A stretch of 64,000 nt of DNA. Source: Ephemerocybe angulata. Taxonomy: Eukaryota; Basidiomycota; Agaricomycetes; Agaricales; Psathyrellaceae. Shown here piece by piece: positions 36,494-48,215 of the stretch. The stretch spans positions 297,553 to 361,552 of the forward strand of contig JAACJK010000173.1 of the NCBI GenBank assembly GCA_013368325.1, read 5' to 3'. The translations under genes were made by a program, and so were the position numbers. How positions within the stretch are numbered: the first letter of the stretch is position 1; each line of letters opens with the position of its first letter. Under the pieces are notes generated by a model. The model did no database searches. It was given only the letters and a program-made list of their open reading frames with translations, and was not told the origin of the DNA.

Positions 36494-38934
36494 TCAGATT
36501 CTGCTAAATTCAACGAAGCGCTCTGCCCAAGAAAATCGAGTTAGCTTCGTCTAAGTGGCCACAATAACTTATAAGTCAGCAGGTCGACGATGCGGCAAGA
36601 CAACAGAACTGGCTTACATGGTAGTACCAGTCATCCTCGTCGACGAACGTCGGCATGGCAGAGTGTGGCGCTTGAATAGGTACCATAAGCCGCTAAACGA
36701 TATAATCGGTAAGTATCAAGATAAAATGATTAATGCTCGAAGATGAGCTTACTGGTCCAACAATGCGATGCACCCCTCGTAACTGAAGCTGCGTCTTTCG
36801 AAGGAGGTGCTTCGCCTTTCTTTCTTTCAGGAACTGCGCGAAAGGTTTCGAGTTTTCATACACGACGTCAAGTTCTTTGAGGAGACTGAACGTCGCGGCT
36901 TTAGTTACTCCTATGGGAATGCGTTAGGGTCGCAGCTTGTATGAATATGGTAGACCTCGATATAACTTGCCCAATCGATCCCACGAGTCTCTAAATATGG
37001 GCTACGAAAGTTGAGAAAAGGCAATAGTCAGCCCCAGCGGTCGAGTAAGTGCAGTGAACGCCAACCATACCTGCGTCTTTTGCATAAGCACTTTCAAGGC
37101 TTCTGTACAGATAGCATCGTCCGCATTCACGATCCTCCCATCCTTCTGAAGAACGCCCCAGTCCTTAAAGTAGCCGACGATCGCCGAGTCCTCGCGTTCC
37201 GCGAGCAAGGGAGCCCATTGGGTCAAAACCTCTTTTAGCCCATCGGAAGTGTGGTCGAGCAGGTTCGACACATCGATCCTGTCAAACACAGTACATCTGC
37301 CGAGGTCCATCTGAGCGAGCATGTCATTTTGGATGGAGCGCGAAAGAGTCTCAGCTTCAAAGGGGAAGAGCTGGAACTCAATGCGAAACTTCTGTATTCG
37401 CTTTGCGAACGTATTCAGTTGGTCAAAGAGATAGAAGTAGAGGCAACCAAATATGTCTTCTGCGTGAGCGCCGCGAGCCTTGCCCGCCTCGATGACTTCA
37501 TTGATACTGGGCACGTAAGTCAGCAACATGGGAAGTATAATACTATAAAACAGAACTTACTTCCATCCTTGCAGCGGGATGACATGATCGTTCTGCAGCC
37601 ACTTCCCTTTATCTGTGAAAAGCGACGCGTTCGGAAAGTTGAACTCGGCTGTGACAGCTCCGAAAGGGAGAACAAGGCCGAAGCGACGATACATATGATA
37701 TGCAGCGCGGTGAGACGGCCTCAAGAACGTGTAAATTCGACCCCAGAAGTCGATCCGAGCAGGGTCCATCCTCGTAGCATCATACCCTTCCTGAGCCCAA
37801 GCTCCCACTCGGGGCATGTTCATATGCAAGGTGTAGGCCTGCAACGTTTCCAGAGAGAGCGCGGCCTTTATAGTCGAGTTAGGGCCCAGAGGGTATGGCT
37901 TAAGTGAGTCGCCGGTCTGCGATTGCATGGAATTGACAAAGTCACCGTTGACGGCTGCAGCCTTCACTGCATGGGCCTCCGGCATCATGAGTGAGAACCA
38001 AAAGTGTAGAGCGACGTCGGGGGCTACGCCATCATCAACAGATAGACGCCCAAGGGAGAGGAGTATGACGAGGTTGCGCCAGGTGACGTTGTGGTCTTGG
38101 TCGTTGATGACAATCTTCAAATTCCCTGAGAAATCGTCAGGGAGGGAGTTGACTGTTTTCATGACACTTCGGAGGTCTCCTGAAGCTAGTAGGGCGTCAA
38201 ACTTCTGTAGTTCGGCGATTGCATTTTGCGAAGCGTACCGACGAAGGCAAGGTTGAAATCTTTCGTCTTGTCTTGCTCATTCGAACCCAGGTTGATGAGG
38301 TCTACAGGTGGCATCGTATTCCATCTGAGATCCACGTCAGTGGGAGGGAATGAGGGAAACGAAATCGGCAAACTCACAGAGGCGATCCTCCATCAGAACC
38401 TCCTTCGGGAGTTGCGGGGTCGTAGTGCATGTTGGCGGGGAGAAAGTCAGGGAGGCGGCGTTCCTCGACCCACTCGGGAATCCAGTCAGGTGAGCGCATG
38501 TAGCTCTTGCATACTAACACCCCTTTTCAGTTGATACAAGCGAACCAGAAAGGATCGCACCTACATCCTTTATGCTTCTTCCAGTGTTTGTTTTGGCACT
38601 CCTACCAATAGCGAATGAGTAGCTGGCCCACCTTCAAACAGAAGCTTCGTACCTTTGAGCAGTAGGACACGAGCTTACACGCACCACAGGCTTTGGAGCC
38701 TGGCTTCCGGCAAGCCTCCGAGTCGATAAGGTCCAAAGGTGGGACGTTCGCACAAGGCAGCGTCTTGAAAGGCGAGAACCGGCTCTCCATACGCTGAGAA
38801 TGCTTCAGCATCTTCTCAGTGTACTTTGGATCGTTGATGTTGCACTCCTTAAGCATATCCACGACGGCCTGGTAGTTGAACGTTCCCGGAGGAAGGTCCT
38901 TCAATGAGGGAAGTTTCAAATTACCGTTGAACAT
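36494..38934 (-). CDS. MYND zinc-finger and DUF4470 protein, copy B
   Basis: Start placed at MFNGNLKLPSLKDL (38934); an ATG at 38952 is also open. Zinc finger: LPCANVPPLDLIDSEACRKP, then CGACKLVSYCSK. DUF4470: DLINLGSNEQDKTKDFNLAF, then GDLRSVMKTVNSLPDDFSG and IVINDQDHNVTWRNLVILL. The next module has FLRPSHRAAYHMYRRFGLVL, GAHAEDIFGCLYFYLFDQL and TQWAPLLAERED. It ends with TRFSWAERFVEFSRI at 36494. Tandem with copy A in the same orientation, 322 bp apart. A GGGCGCTA element, the reverse complement of the motif upstream of copies D and E, lies 121 bases before the start. Confidence 0.82.
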
Positions 38935-39641
38935 GACGATAGCAAGAGGCAAGGTTGGGGTTGTCTTTGCGCTTACGACGAGCTAGATTGGCGCTATACT
39001 TATCACCTATCAGCATCAGCGAGGCACCCCTCGTGTCCTATCACGAGTTACATCGGGCGCTACATTGGGGTTCATTTGAGCTTCTATGTGAGCGTGACCA
39101 AAGCTTAAATTGACTGATTGACATTCTTTGCAGTAAGAAGCAGGGCGCTTCTTCGAATAAGGACATTAGCGTTTTACTTGTGCGATAAGGTAGATATTCT
39201 ACGCACCATTGATTTTATCTACCACTACGGTTGGCGGTTGGGCTAAGGTCTATATTCTGTCAACCGTAACGATGGAAGGCTGATGAATGGTGGTACCAGG
39301 GGTCTTTCCACAAGTGATGGTACCCTTGTCACAATAGGTCACACTCAATGCTACTGCGAGGGGCTCGGAGTCGGGACTCGAGGAAGGTGTGCGCCTCAGC
39401 GGGCTTCAGGAATGAGGCATATGTTTCCATGGCTTTTCCTATCTACTACTACGAGTCTCTTAGCCTTTCTTCAAGTGTTTCAAGTCCAATTTAAATTCAA
39501 GAAAATCGTAGTTCATTTGTGGGTTCAAGCTGCCACCTACAAATCAAAAAAGTCGACATAAGGGTACAGGTAAATGTGAGTCAAGATCTGGTATGTGCGT
39601 ATATGCGAGTGCGACAGGTACGGCGCCCTCATTAAGAGGCA
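38935..39641. other. Intergenic region with GGGCGCTA element
   Basis: Promoter of copy B and 3' side of the alpha-kinase gene. GGGCGCTA at 39055-39062. A T-rich/A-rich stretch spans about 39480-39560. No gene was found. Confidence 0.4.
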
Positions 39642-42278
39642 TTAAGTGACGATGTGGCTGAGATGGAACCTGCTATCTGTCTTTGGCTTTGCCTCCTCAG
39701 CCGCTGTGCCTGGGTTCGCACTCGTACTCGCCGCACCCTCTTCATCGTAAGGCGCTATAATCAACTCCCTTAGTCGTAATGCGTTACAGAACTTGTTGCT
39801 CTTGCACGCAGAAGCGTGTTCCTTCATAAGCCTATCGATGTGCTTCTCTCCTTGATCCCAGTACATGCGGTGGGACTGCTGTCGTCCTGGCGGCGTCTTG
39901 CTACACAGGAATGAGCACAAAAGTTACATTTAGAAACTTTCGACGATGACGTACGTATGGACCTGAGGGTCAATAAGACACATAACACCGTCGGAGTCAG
40001 GGATTCCTGTGGCCGATGCTTAGTATCACTATGCAGAGCCAGCCAAAGCGACAACATACCTTGGAGATCACAGAATATAAGCTTTCCACATGAAAACTCA
40101 TGTGAGAAATGGGCGAACGCCTGGATAGCTTGGGTTAAGTAGTCCGCCACATCAGGTACGCCGAAGATATCATTTCCCGTGAACTTCCTTATCTTACTGA
40201 GGTGCTCTCCCTCGGGAAGCAAAGGCGTTGCCAAAAAGTGCGTATGTGCCAATGGAAGCACCGATCCTGGGACCTGGATTATGGTTCCCATCATCGCTCC
40301 TTTTTGGTTGAAGTAGAACGCTAATGCAGAATGGTTAGTACTCCAACAACCCATTCCAAAGCAAGCAGTCTCCAAATCAAGACTCACGAGGAAGGGTGAC
40401 GTCCTCATTCTTGGCGTGGTCGTCAAAGTGCCATTTGAAGCCATCGCATTCGCATAAGAGTTCAGCTTCTGCTTGCAGGATTTTCTGGACCTCGTATTCA
40501 TCCAAATGTGGGTCCAATGGCTGGGTGATTGCATATTCCTGTCCCTCGATGCGACCCTGCCAGCAGAAATCAAACTCTGAGGTGCGACTTAGAACTGACA
40601 AAAGCAGTGACTCACATAGAATGCAATCTTCGAAGACCCTCTTCCAAGATACCCCTCGTTTTTCGCCTCACAGCGCAAATCAGCAGAGAGCTCCAGACGC
40701 AAAGTCCCCTCCCCAAAGGTGTCCAACGTCTTTTGGCAGGTTAACAAGTTATACGTTAGGGTGCTCTTGACGAAATGGTACGTGTAAAGCTCGGGATCTC
40801 TGCTCCATTTCTTCGACCTACCACTGCTACCAGTGGTAGCACTGGTGAGCGTCATATATCCGCTTCGCAGAGTAGGGATTGAGGAGCGGGGCCGCGATGG
40901 CCGCGACGCAGGGGCAGATGCCACACTGTCGTTACGCTTCCGCTTTGACGCCAGCTTGGATTTGGACTTGAGGGGTCTACTCCTCTCCAAGTATGCGGAT
41001 TCACCCTCATCGTCGTCGTAATCATACGCCTCTCGAATCTGGTATGGTACATTGTAAGCACACCACCCTTCTTCTGAATGAGCGATTCACTTCACTCACC
41101 ACATCGCTTTTCGAGAAAATAAGCCGGAAATGCATCTCACGATTATTGGCTTGAGCTGGTTTCACATGACGCTGCTTTATGCATTCTGCAAAAAGCTCGC
41201 CAACAGTTCGGAGCTTCTCTTTGCCGCTAAAGAGATGGCTGATATTCTCGTAAGCGCTGGCGCTCTTATGGAAAGCAACGGTAATCATATCCCTAGAGTG
41301 AGCGTAACGTGAGAGGTAAGCAGGTAAGTGAGCACTCCAGCAATGTCCAGCTTCGAAGGAGCTTACCATTTGATGTCTTGGTTTCCTGGATACTTCTGAT
41401 TGAAATGTGCCTTCGCCCGCCCAAGAAGTTTCAAAAACGCCGTTAATAGCACCTCTTTCGCCTGGAATAGCTCGCCCACTCGAGTAATGACGAACTAGCA
41501 AAAAGAAGAACAGATTTATCAGTATTTGAAAGTTGTTAGACGCTCGCTCGAATAGATTTGTAAGTCGTACCTCCTTGGACTTTCCACCTTCATCTAGTTG
41601 CCACAGTGCTGCTGATATCTTGATGTTGGTGGCGATCGTATCTGTGAGTTCGTGTTTGTGCCTTCGTTCCGCTTTGACCTGATTTGCCTTGTTCGCAGCT
41701 TCGAGATTTGTGTTCACGCTCGAACCTGATATAGGTGTCGTCCTCGGTTTGTGCCCCATCCTCGAGTTGCTGCAATTAGACTGATGCTCTTTCGCCCTTT
41801 TCATGATACTATCTGCAGATGCAGAATCTCCCTCCGCTCCCTCCGCTCCGTTCGCAGGTGACGGCGACCTGGGAGTAGACCCTCTAGTCGCCGCCGCCGC
41901 CGACCCAAACCCCAGAAGCAAAGCTATACCTGGGTTACCCAGAAACGCTCTAGGTATCATCGCTTCTGGTTTTTCTAAACGGGAGAAGAAAATTAGCGCA
42001 TCACAGCAACTTCTAGATTGCTTGAACTTACTGTAGTGTGGTACACATGCTGGACACAGCGGGTCTTTTATTGCATTAGACGTTATACCGCACCCTGCAC
42101 ACTGAGGAGTATCCTGGGTGATGTGTAAATTATGCAAGCTCAAGTAGAGTGCGAAGTCTCCTACGTTGATTTGGTTGATCTCCGGTTTTGAGAGGCCCGG
42201 TTTCTTCAGCATGCACTTTCCGCACTTCGGTCCTCGAAGGCGGGGAAAGTCTTCAATACATGTAGTACAGGCTGGCAT
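39642..42278 (-). CDS. Alpha-kinase (MHCK/EF2K-type) with zinc-ribbon-like N terminus
   Basis: Atypical Ser/Thr kinase of the alpha-kinase family. The N terminus carries paired Cys motifs (MPACTTCIEDF, CGKCMLKKPG, CAGCGITS, CPACVPHY), probably a zinc-binding module. A Ser/Arg/Lys-rich linker follows (SKSKLASKRKRNDS). The catalytic part shows LGRGSSKIAFYA, GFKWHFDD, then AFAHFSHEFSCGKLIFCDLQ spliced to GIPDSDGVMCLIDPQVHT, the family signature DLQG...DPQxHT. The last exon reads MYWDQGEKHIDRLMKEH and NKFCNALRLREL before an acidic tail. In mushrooms such kinases are often expanded; substrates are not known. TTTAGCGCCC lies 61 bases upstream of the start. About ten exons; borders in the linker are approximate. 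Confidence 0.82.
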
Positions 42279-43511
42279 GGGAAGCGCAGTTTAGAGTGGC
42301 GTTGGAAGTTGGCTTGGGAAGTTGAGCTTGAGCTTATTGGGCGCTAAAGCGGGATGAATGTGATGAACTGAACGGAATGCAGGACAGTATGCCGAGTCGT
42401 CGAGGCTAGTCACTATTAGGGAGAAAGAGACACAAAGCAAAAGATGAACATGGTTCGACTACCTCTTTGACACAGTTGCCGTTGAGGACGGGCTTACTAG
42501 ACCTTGTCCCCGGCGAGTCTCCGGGGACAAGGTCTACAAAGCGCGCCTAAATGTGCAGACGCAATACAAAGTGGTGCATCGATGTGCCTGACTCCAAAGA
42601 CGAATATGTACTTAAGTAACATATAAGTAGTACACATACCATATTTCAGACCAATTGACCAGACACAGGAAAGGTGGAGACTAAAATGAGCCCAGGGATT
42701 TCGAAAAGTTGCGTCCATGCAATGACCTTCCCAATTGGGACACCGGATCAATTGACTGTGGTGGTGCATTGACTTTGTGTAGTCGCACTCAAGTCGCACT
42801 TTCTCTCAGCTCAATTGCCATGACTGACCTAAAAATGGTATTATATGAGTCTCTAGCATCCCTTTAAGATATCCTGAGGGTTTCAGGGTAATTGAATATG
42901 CACAGATGGCAGAGTAACACAATTGAGATTCGGTATGGCACGCCAATTTGACATCACTGTCCAAATAGGGAAGCGTGATGCCCCTCGATGCCCTCGCCGT
43001 ATTCGCAAAATATCAAGACTGATAGTGTCCTGCCTGATACAAAAACCCATACAAACTTATAGTTACCATGTCTTCTGTCCTTTTCTGCACTTTGGGCCCA
43101 ATTGAACATTTGAGAAGCGGCCAGGAGTGCAATTTAGCACAACACCTCGTGTCCATCATTGGAATATCAAGCGTTCCCTTCGACCGTTCCCTTCGACCCT
43201 TCGACGTGAGTTGGGACTTACCTTGGACTTCATTCCAGCCATTTACATGTAATAGTGTTCGATGTGCATGCCTGGGCCAATACTATCCTTCTTCTGCAAT
43301 TCTAGTACAATGTGTGAGGACGACACATACGTGTGTGCGGCGGAACTTACTTAGCTTAGAAGCGCTGTGCATGTAATATTTGGGAAGTAGCATATAGGCC
43401 AACAAACTATAAGGACAAGAATCTTCCATCTTCCCCACCCCAAGTCGTCACCGTCGTCTTCCCCAAGTCGTCTTCACCAAGTTGTCATTTTCATCACGAC
43501 CTTTTCTTCAC
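42279..43511. other. AT-rich divergent intergenic region
   Basis: Between the alpha-kinase start and the integrase start. It contains TTTAGCGCCC (reverse strand, 42339-42348), a perfect 16-bp-arm palindrome, and a low-GC stretch with no open frame of note. Near 43430-43500 cccaagtcgtc is repeated imperfectly three times, just before the integrase start. I looked for terminal inverted repeats bounding the integrase by eye and found none. Confidence 0.4.
42498..42536. repeat. Perfect palindrome, 16-bp arms
   Basis: TAGACCTTGTCCCCGG and its exact reverse complement are separated by the 7-base loop cgagtct. GC-rich within AT-rich surroundings. Could be a cruciform, a transcription terminator-like hairpin, a target or the end of a mobile element. 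Confidence 0.85.
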
Positions 43512-45118
43512 ATGTCCCAGTCATCTGCATCTGCATCAAGCTTCAATCGAAACCCAACTGGGCGCAACCAGCATAAACCCCTACGACCCCTACGTACGTT
43601 CGTTCGTTCGTCTTATGTCTTGCTCAAATCTCATTGATCTCATTTTGGCGCCCATGATTCATCCATGCCATGCACACGCACACACAGCACCAGCGTCTGA
43701 TCCTAGGCTATCTGAACTTCTGAACAAGTATCATCGCGAAGGCCTGTCATCAAACGAGAAGATTAAGCAACGCCTTTTTACGGACACAGGTGGAGAAATT
43801 GACATGTCGTGAGTTTCACCTCCATCTCCAAAGTTTGTGCCAGGTCTGACTTCACATTTGTATATGTCTTAAGAGTGGGAACAATCAAGAATCGTCGAGC
43901 GGAGCTAGGGCTCCATGGGTCAAGGAGTAAGAAGCAGAATTTGACAAACCAGGAGAAGACTCAACTGGTTTTGCAAACCATGGAGAAAGATCCAACGAAC
44001 GGTCAGGGTAAAGCAACGATTCACGCACGCATTGCTTGGGATTTGGGAGTACATCTCCCTCGCAATTTCGTGTCTGATACAATGCACATCTATTGTCCCG
44101 AGGGGTTTGAGATGCGTAGTCCTAATACTAAGAAGGTCTATCGCATTAAAAAAGGTCCTGTGGGCATTCATGAACGGTGGGCAGGTGATGGACACGATAA
44201 ACTCAACTCGATTGGCTTTCCCATTTGGGCCCTGATTGACGACGCGACGGGAAAGTGGCTTGGAGCGTGGGTTGTTCCAAACAACCGTTTAGGTCCTGTG
44301 GTCGCATATCTATTCCTAAAGAAGATTGAGGAATATGGCGGTGAGTTCTATTCCCTTGATGTAAGATTCTTCGTTGATGCAAAGAAGGCATGCCACTTCA
44401 AACATCGCTTGACTGCGGCTCAGAGACCACTGTTCTCTTTGGCATCGCAAATGCTCTGCGGTGAGTATCAACTTTCAAGGTTGGAGCATCGCACTGACCG
44501 TATTGTTTAGTGAATTCTTCTCTCCTGACTATCCCCTCGACGAGCTACAGGCAGTGCGCTACATGCGCAGCATTCACAACATCTCGGTCGAACGCTCCTG
44601 GGGGAGAATGAAGATCGAGTGGGGCAACAATGCGGTGAACATATACCAGACTGGTATTCAAGAGGGCAAGTTTGATCCTGAAAGCGAAGATCAAGTGTAC
44701 GTTCTCTATTTTCATTTGATCCTGCAAAAACCTGACCTACATAAGTCTTCTTGTCCGCTGGCTATGGCCGAAGATGCTGCAAGAAACACTTGACGACTTT
44801 TGCGCATTTCGCAACGCTGCGAAGATGCGTAAAAACCATGAGAAGCTTGGGCCTTCTGGTTGCTCTAGGAACGATGCATTTGAGAATTACGAGGCATGGG
44901 GCGGTCAGGATCTTTTGCAGTCGGTCGATGTTGAACGGATCAGGGAGTTGCAGAGTATGTTAGGTGGCGAGGACCTCATTAAGTTTGTGCCTGATGAGTT
45001 TGCAGCTCGGGCGCAAGCTGCATATGACATGCTTGGGATCCAGTCGTTGCGAATGGAGAATGTTTGGGCAGTTTTCTCTGCTTTGTATCCCATAGTTTTC
45101 CCTGCGATGGTACTCTAG
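43512..45118 (+). CDS. DDE integrase/transposase (rva_4 integrase-core type), apparently intact
   Basis: Six exons fit with correct phase: 43512-43593, 43688-43808, 43874-44340, 44388-44460, 44511-44696, 44746-45118, giving 1302 nt and 433 aa. An N-terminal helical DNA-binding-like region (LSELLNKYHREGLSSNEKI; TIKNRRAELGL) comes first. The integrase core has ERWAGDGHDKLNSIGFPIWA (first Asp), ALIDDATGKWLGAWV, LQTSLDCGSETTVLFGIANA (second Asp) and MRSIHNISVERSWGRMKIEW (Glu). The DCGSET exon is only 73 nt and confirms the splicing. The family is common in mushroom genomes and annotated as integrase core domain. No stop or frameshift is seen. No flanking terminal repeats were recognised, so it may be an immobile or domesticated gene. 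Confidence 0.85.
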
Positions 45119-45180
45119 ATGGCTTTTGCAAAGACAATAAAAAACTATATTTTCTGTGGCAATGAAAACAGCGACCTATT

Positions 45181-47824
45181 CTACGTGCGAACATGCGATT
45201 TGCGGACATACTTGCGCTTCTCTCTTGCGAAGAACCCGGGTGGGAAAAGCAACGAACTGCGACTCCTCCTTGCTCCTCCCAGGTCATCCATATTTTCTTT
45301 CTCCAAGTTCGATGATGCACTGAGCATTTCACGATTACTTGTCATATATGGACCGCGCTTTCGTGGACGGGAAGGGACTTGGACTTCTTCTCGAGCCTTC
45401 CGCTTCGGTGATTTCAACAGTGATTTCAATGAGGTGCGGGACGGTGTAGACGGGGAGGGTGATGATAGTAAAGATGGGTGGGAATGTACCAAGGACGAGG
45501 GAGAGGTAGGCGGCGTGATGAAGTCGGAAGGAGGAAGGGAGGTACAGTGTGCAGGTGGTGTTGTTGGTGCAGGAGATGAGGATGACGATGGATCAGATGG
45601 TTCAGAGGAAGTAGAGGGACGATGGGCGGCGGCGGCGAGCTTGAGGTTGATTTGCAAATCACACAAGATCTTCGCTCGGTCACCTTCGACAGGCGAAACA
45701 CTAGATGGGATATAAGTATTATGTTCGGCCCATTTGAAATTGGTAACCAGTACTTACAGCTTTTCACCATGGATGGTTACAATCGACGTCGCATTGCCAC
45801 GGTATTCCAAGGGACCAATGGCGACGAGTTCCGTGTGGTATATGATATACTTGAAGAGTTGGTGAGCGTACTCTTGTCCAACTACTTCAGTAAAATCAGC
45901 ATATCTGCACCATTTCAAAACACATATTAAGCATATAAAGGACGGATCACGACGAGTTGGGGCACTCACGACCGGCGCTCGCCAAAATAAGGCTTTGAGA
46001 AACCTACTGGAAATGCAGGCACAATGGACCAATAGTCTGAAATGGTCTTTACAGGCGAATGCCAGCAGGACACGGTGCGGAACTTCCAAAAATGGTGAAT
46101 CTCCTTCGGCAGGAGGGTATCATAGTGTGAAAGCTTCAGGTTCGGTGACTGACTGGGAAAGAGATCTGAATAAGAGTAGAGTTAAAATCATGCATACACT
46201 CAGGGCATCGCGTCGGAGCATGATCATGGACTTACCTCGCCTTGTAAAGAACTCAGTGATAGGGTCAATGCGTCCTGAGGCAGGAGCGGCATTCCCAATT
46301 CCAAATGAGCACCATTTCTTCTGACCGAAGATAAGGCGACCTAATCCAGAGATGAGATCCACGGTTAAGGGGTCAGGAGCCTCGGATTTGAGGTAATCCC
46401 ATGCCCCTTTCATGTACACGGGTTCATACCAGTCCCACATTCTACAACCAGCAGGAGATTCACGCAGACACAACTAAGGACTCGGAAATCAGGAGTTTTC
46501 ACAGAGCAGCGTGCTATATGAATAATAACGAACCTCGTAGTTATCGAGAAGGGAAACCATGCGCGGGGGTACACGCATCCGATCCTTCGCATAGACATAG
46601 AGCCATGACTTAGGATAGCGCTCCCGCTGCTTGTTGGTGGGGGCAAGAGCACCATCTATGATGCAAGGTCGGATAAGACTCCTGAATCACTGGTTTAGAA
46701 TTGAGGGAGGTAGGGACTAGGACTATATACTTACATGATTTCTTCCTGTGACCGACGAGCAAAGCACCAAAAGGCCAAGATAAATCGAGCCGTTCGGGAG
46801 GCATCAGTGAATACGTCGCCCTCGGTCAGGAACGGCGAGAGTCCTGGACAGATAGATGCATTTCAGAACACAGTAATGAGGGTGGAGAACGGTCAAGGGC
46901 GCACCAGCGATGAATGATAACTCTAAGACGGTGTACTTCCCGATGCCTCCAAAGACACTTCTCTTCTGCTTCTCCCCAGGGAACTGATATTTCCCTCCGT
47001 CCCCACGAATAATCTCCGTCGCTAGGTTCCTTTTAGCAAGGTGCGCTCGCTGCTCAAGCCACAGCGCAACGTCGGAGAGAAAACGAGGGAAGTCATGATA
47101 GACGTCGGCCGACGCAACGGGAAACTCGGGGGTTGTTAAGCGCCAGTGCGGCTGGTGCATGCGTTCAGGGTTCGTTTATATGCGGAGTGCGAGTGCGGAG
47201 GATAGCCAGTGGCCACTTACCTGAAAAAGGTTATCAAGTGACACAAAGGCCATGGTGTGGGACTGAAATTCGAATGCAATCCCGACGCGGTAGTTGCGAC
47301 GCTAGGGTACCCTCCTTCAGTTTACACGAGACTACCATACTAGAACGAGCTCACCGTGTGTGGGGTCCGCTCAACGATATTCCAAAGGTGCGGGGCGAAG
47401 ATTTGGACGGATGTGTGTGTAAGAAATGCGAGCTGTAACATGCCGCAGGAGTCATAAGTATCAGTGATATGGATGGTAGGTGTATTTCAACTTGAAGGCG
47501 CACCTGGAACTGAACCACCGTGAAATCCAGCCGTACTGCCCTCGGTGTCATTGACACTGCCTTGAAGCTCAGCGCTGTGAGGTCGGTTCCAGGAGGGAGA
47601 CAGGTGGGATACACTGGCTCCTGAGAGCCCAAAGAGCCGCGCGTGATCTCCGAAGCGGCATCCAGGGAGATAATGCACTTGTTCGGGCTGAGGTCTTTCT
47701 CTGCATTCTTCAACGACGGATCCACCCAGATGCGGACGACGTTTGTCGAGCCCGTTGCGGTCAAAACAGAGAGAAACGTCGTGATATGGTTGTAGTGGGC
47801 CGTTACTTCACGATATTCGGGCAT
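45181..47824 (-). CDS. Orphan multi-exon protein, conserved-looking
   Basis: I do not recognise the family. Starts MPEYREVTAHYNHITTFLSV at 47824. The frame continues through spliced exons VQFQ|LAFLTHTSVQIFAPHL, RRNYRVGIAFEFQSHTMAFV, MHQPHWRLTTPEFPVASADV, KRSVFGGIGKYTVLELSFIA, DVFTDASRTARLILAFWCFA, AKDRMRVPPRMVSLLDNYE, MWDWYEPVYMKGAWDYLKSE and WCSFGIGNAAPASGRIDPIT. Near the end TSIVTIHGEKL splices to VSPVEGDRAKILCDLQINLK. The last exon is Ser/Pro-rich with a basic patch (SLLKSPKRKAREE; KRKYVRKSHVRT) that could be a nuclear localisation signal. It ends only 62 bases from the integrase stop, tail to tail. The open plus-strand frame at 45119-45715 is its shadow. Confidence 0.6.
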
Positions 47825-48215
47825 CGGAAGGAAGAATGAGAACGGGGCTAGAATGGGATGGTGTATGTTGGCAATAAACACACACGCGACGCGTATGTTT
47901 GTTTCCGAAAGCTCACGTATCGAAACTCCGATCGGAACCCTCGAAACCAAACAAACAAACAACAGGCGCCCACCGTCCGGCGTCTTAGAACCCAGCGTCA
48001 AAATCTTGGTAAACTACTATTACACCTTCGATGCGTGACGAGGAAGTGACAGAAGGGACCCCAAGATCAATTAGAAGTGCGTCGTTGCCATTGTTTGGAC
48101 AGAATATAGACCTTAGCCCAACCGCCAACCGTAACCACCCATGTCGGCCTGCAATGGAAAATCGTGAGCGTACTATACATCAAACAGAGATAACACCGCG
48201 CCGACAACCATGCAT
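47825..48215. other. Intergenic region
   Basis: Promoter of the orphan gene and 3' side of copy C. Contains aaacaaacaaac near 47950. No gene was recognised. Confidence 0.4.

Noticed and set aside
45119..45715. 198-codon plus-strand frame
   Set aside because: Exact antisense of the Ser/Pro-rich last exon of the minus-strand orphan gene; Gly/Asp/Glu composition is the mirror of that exon.
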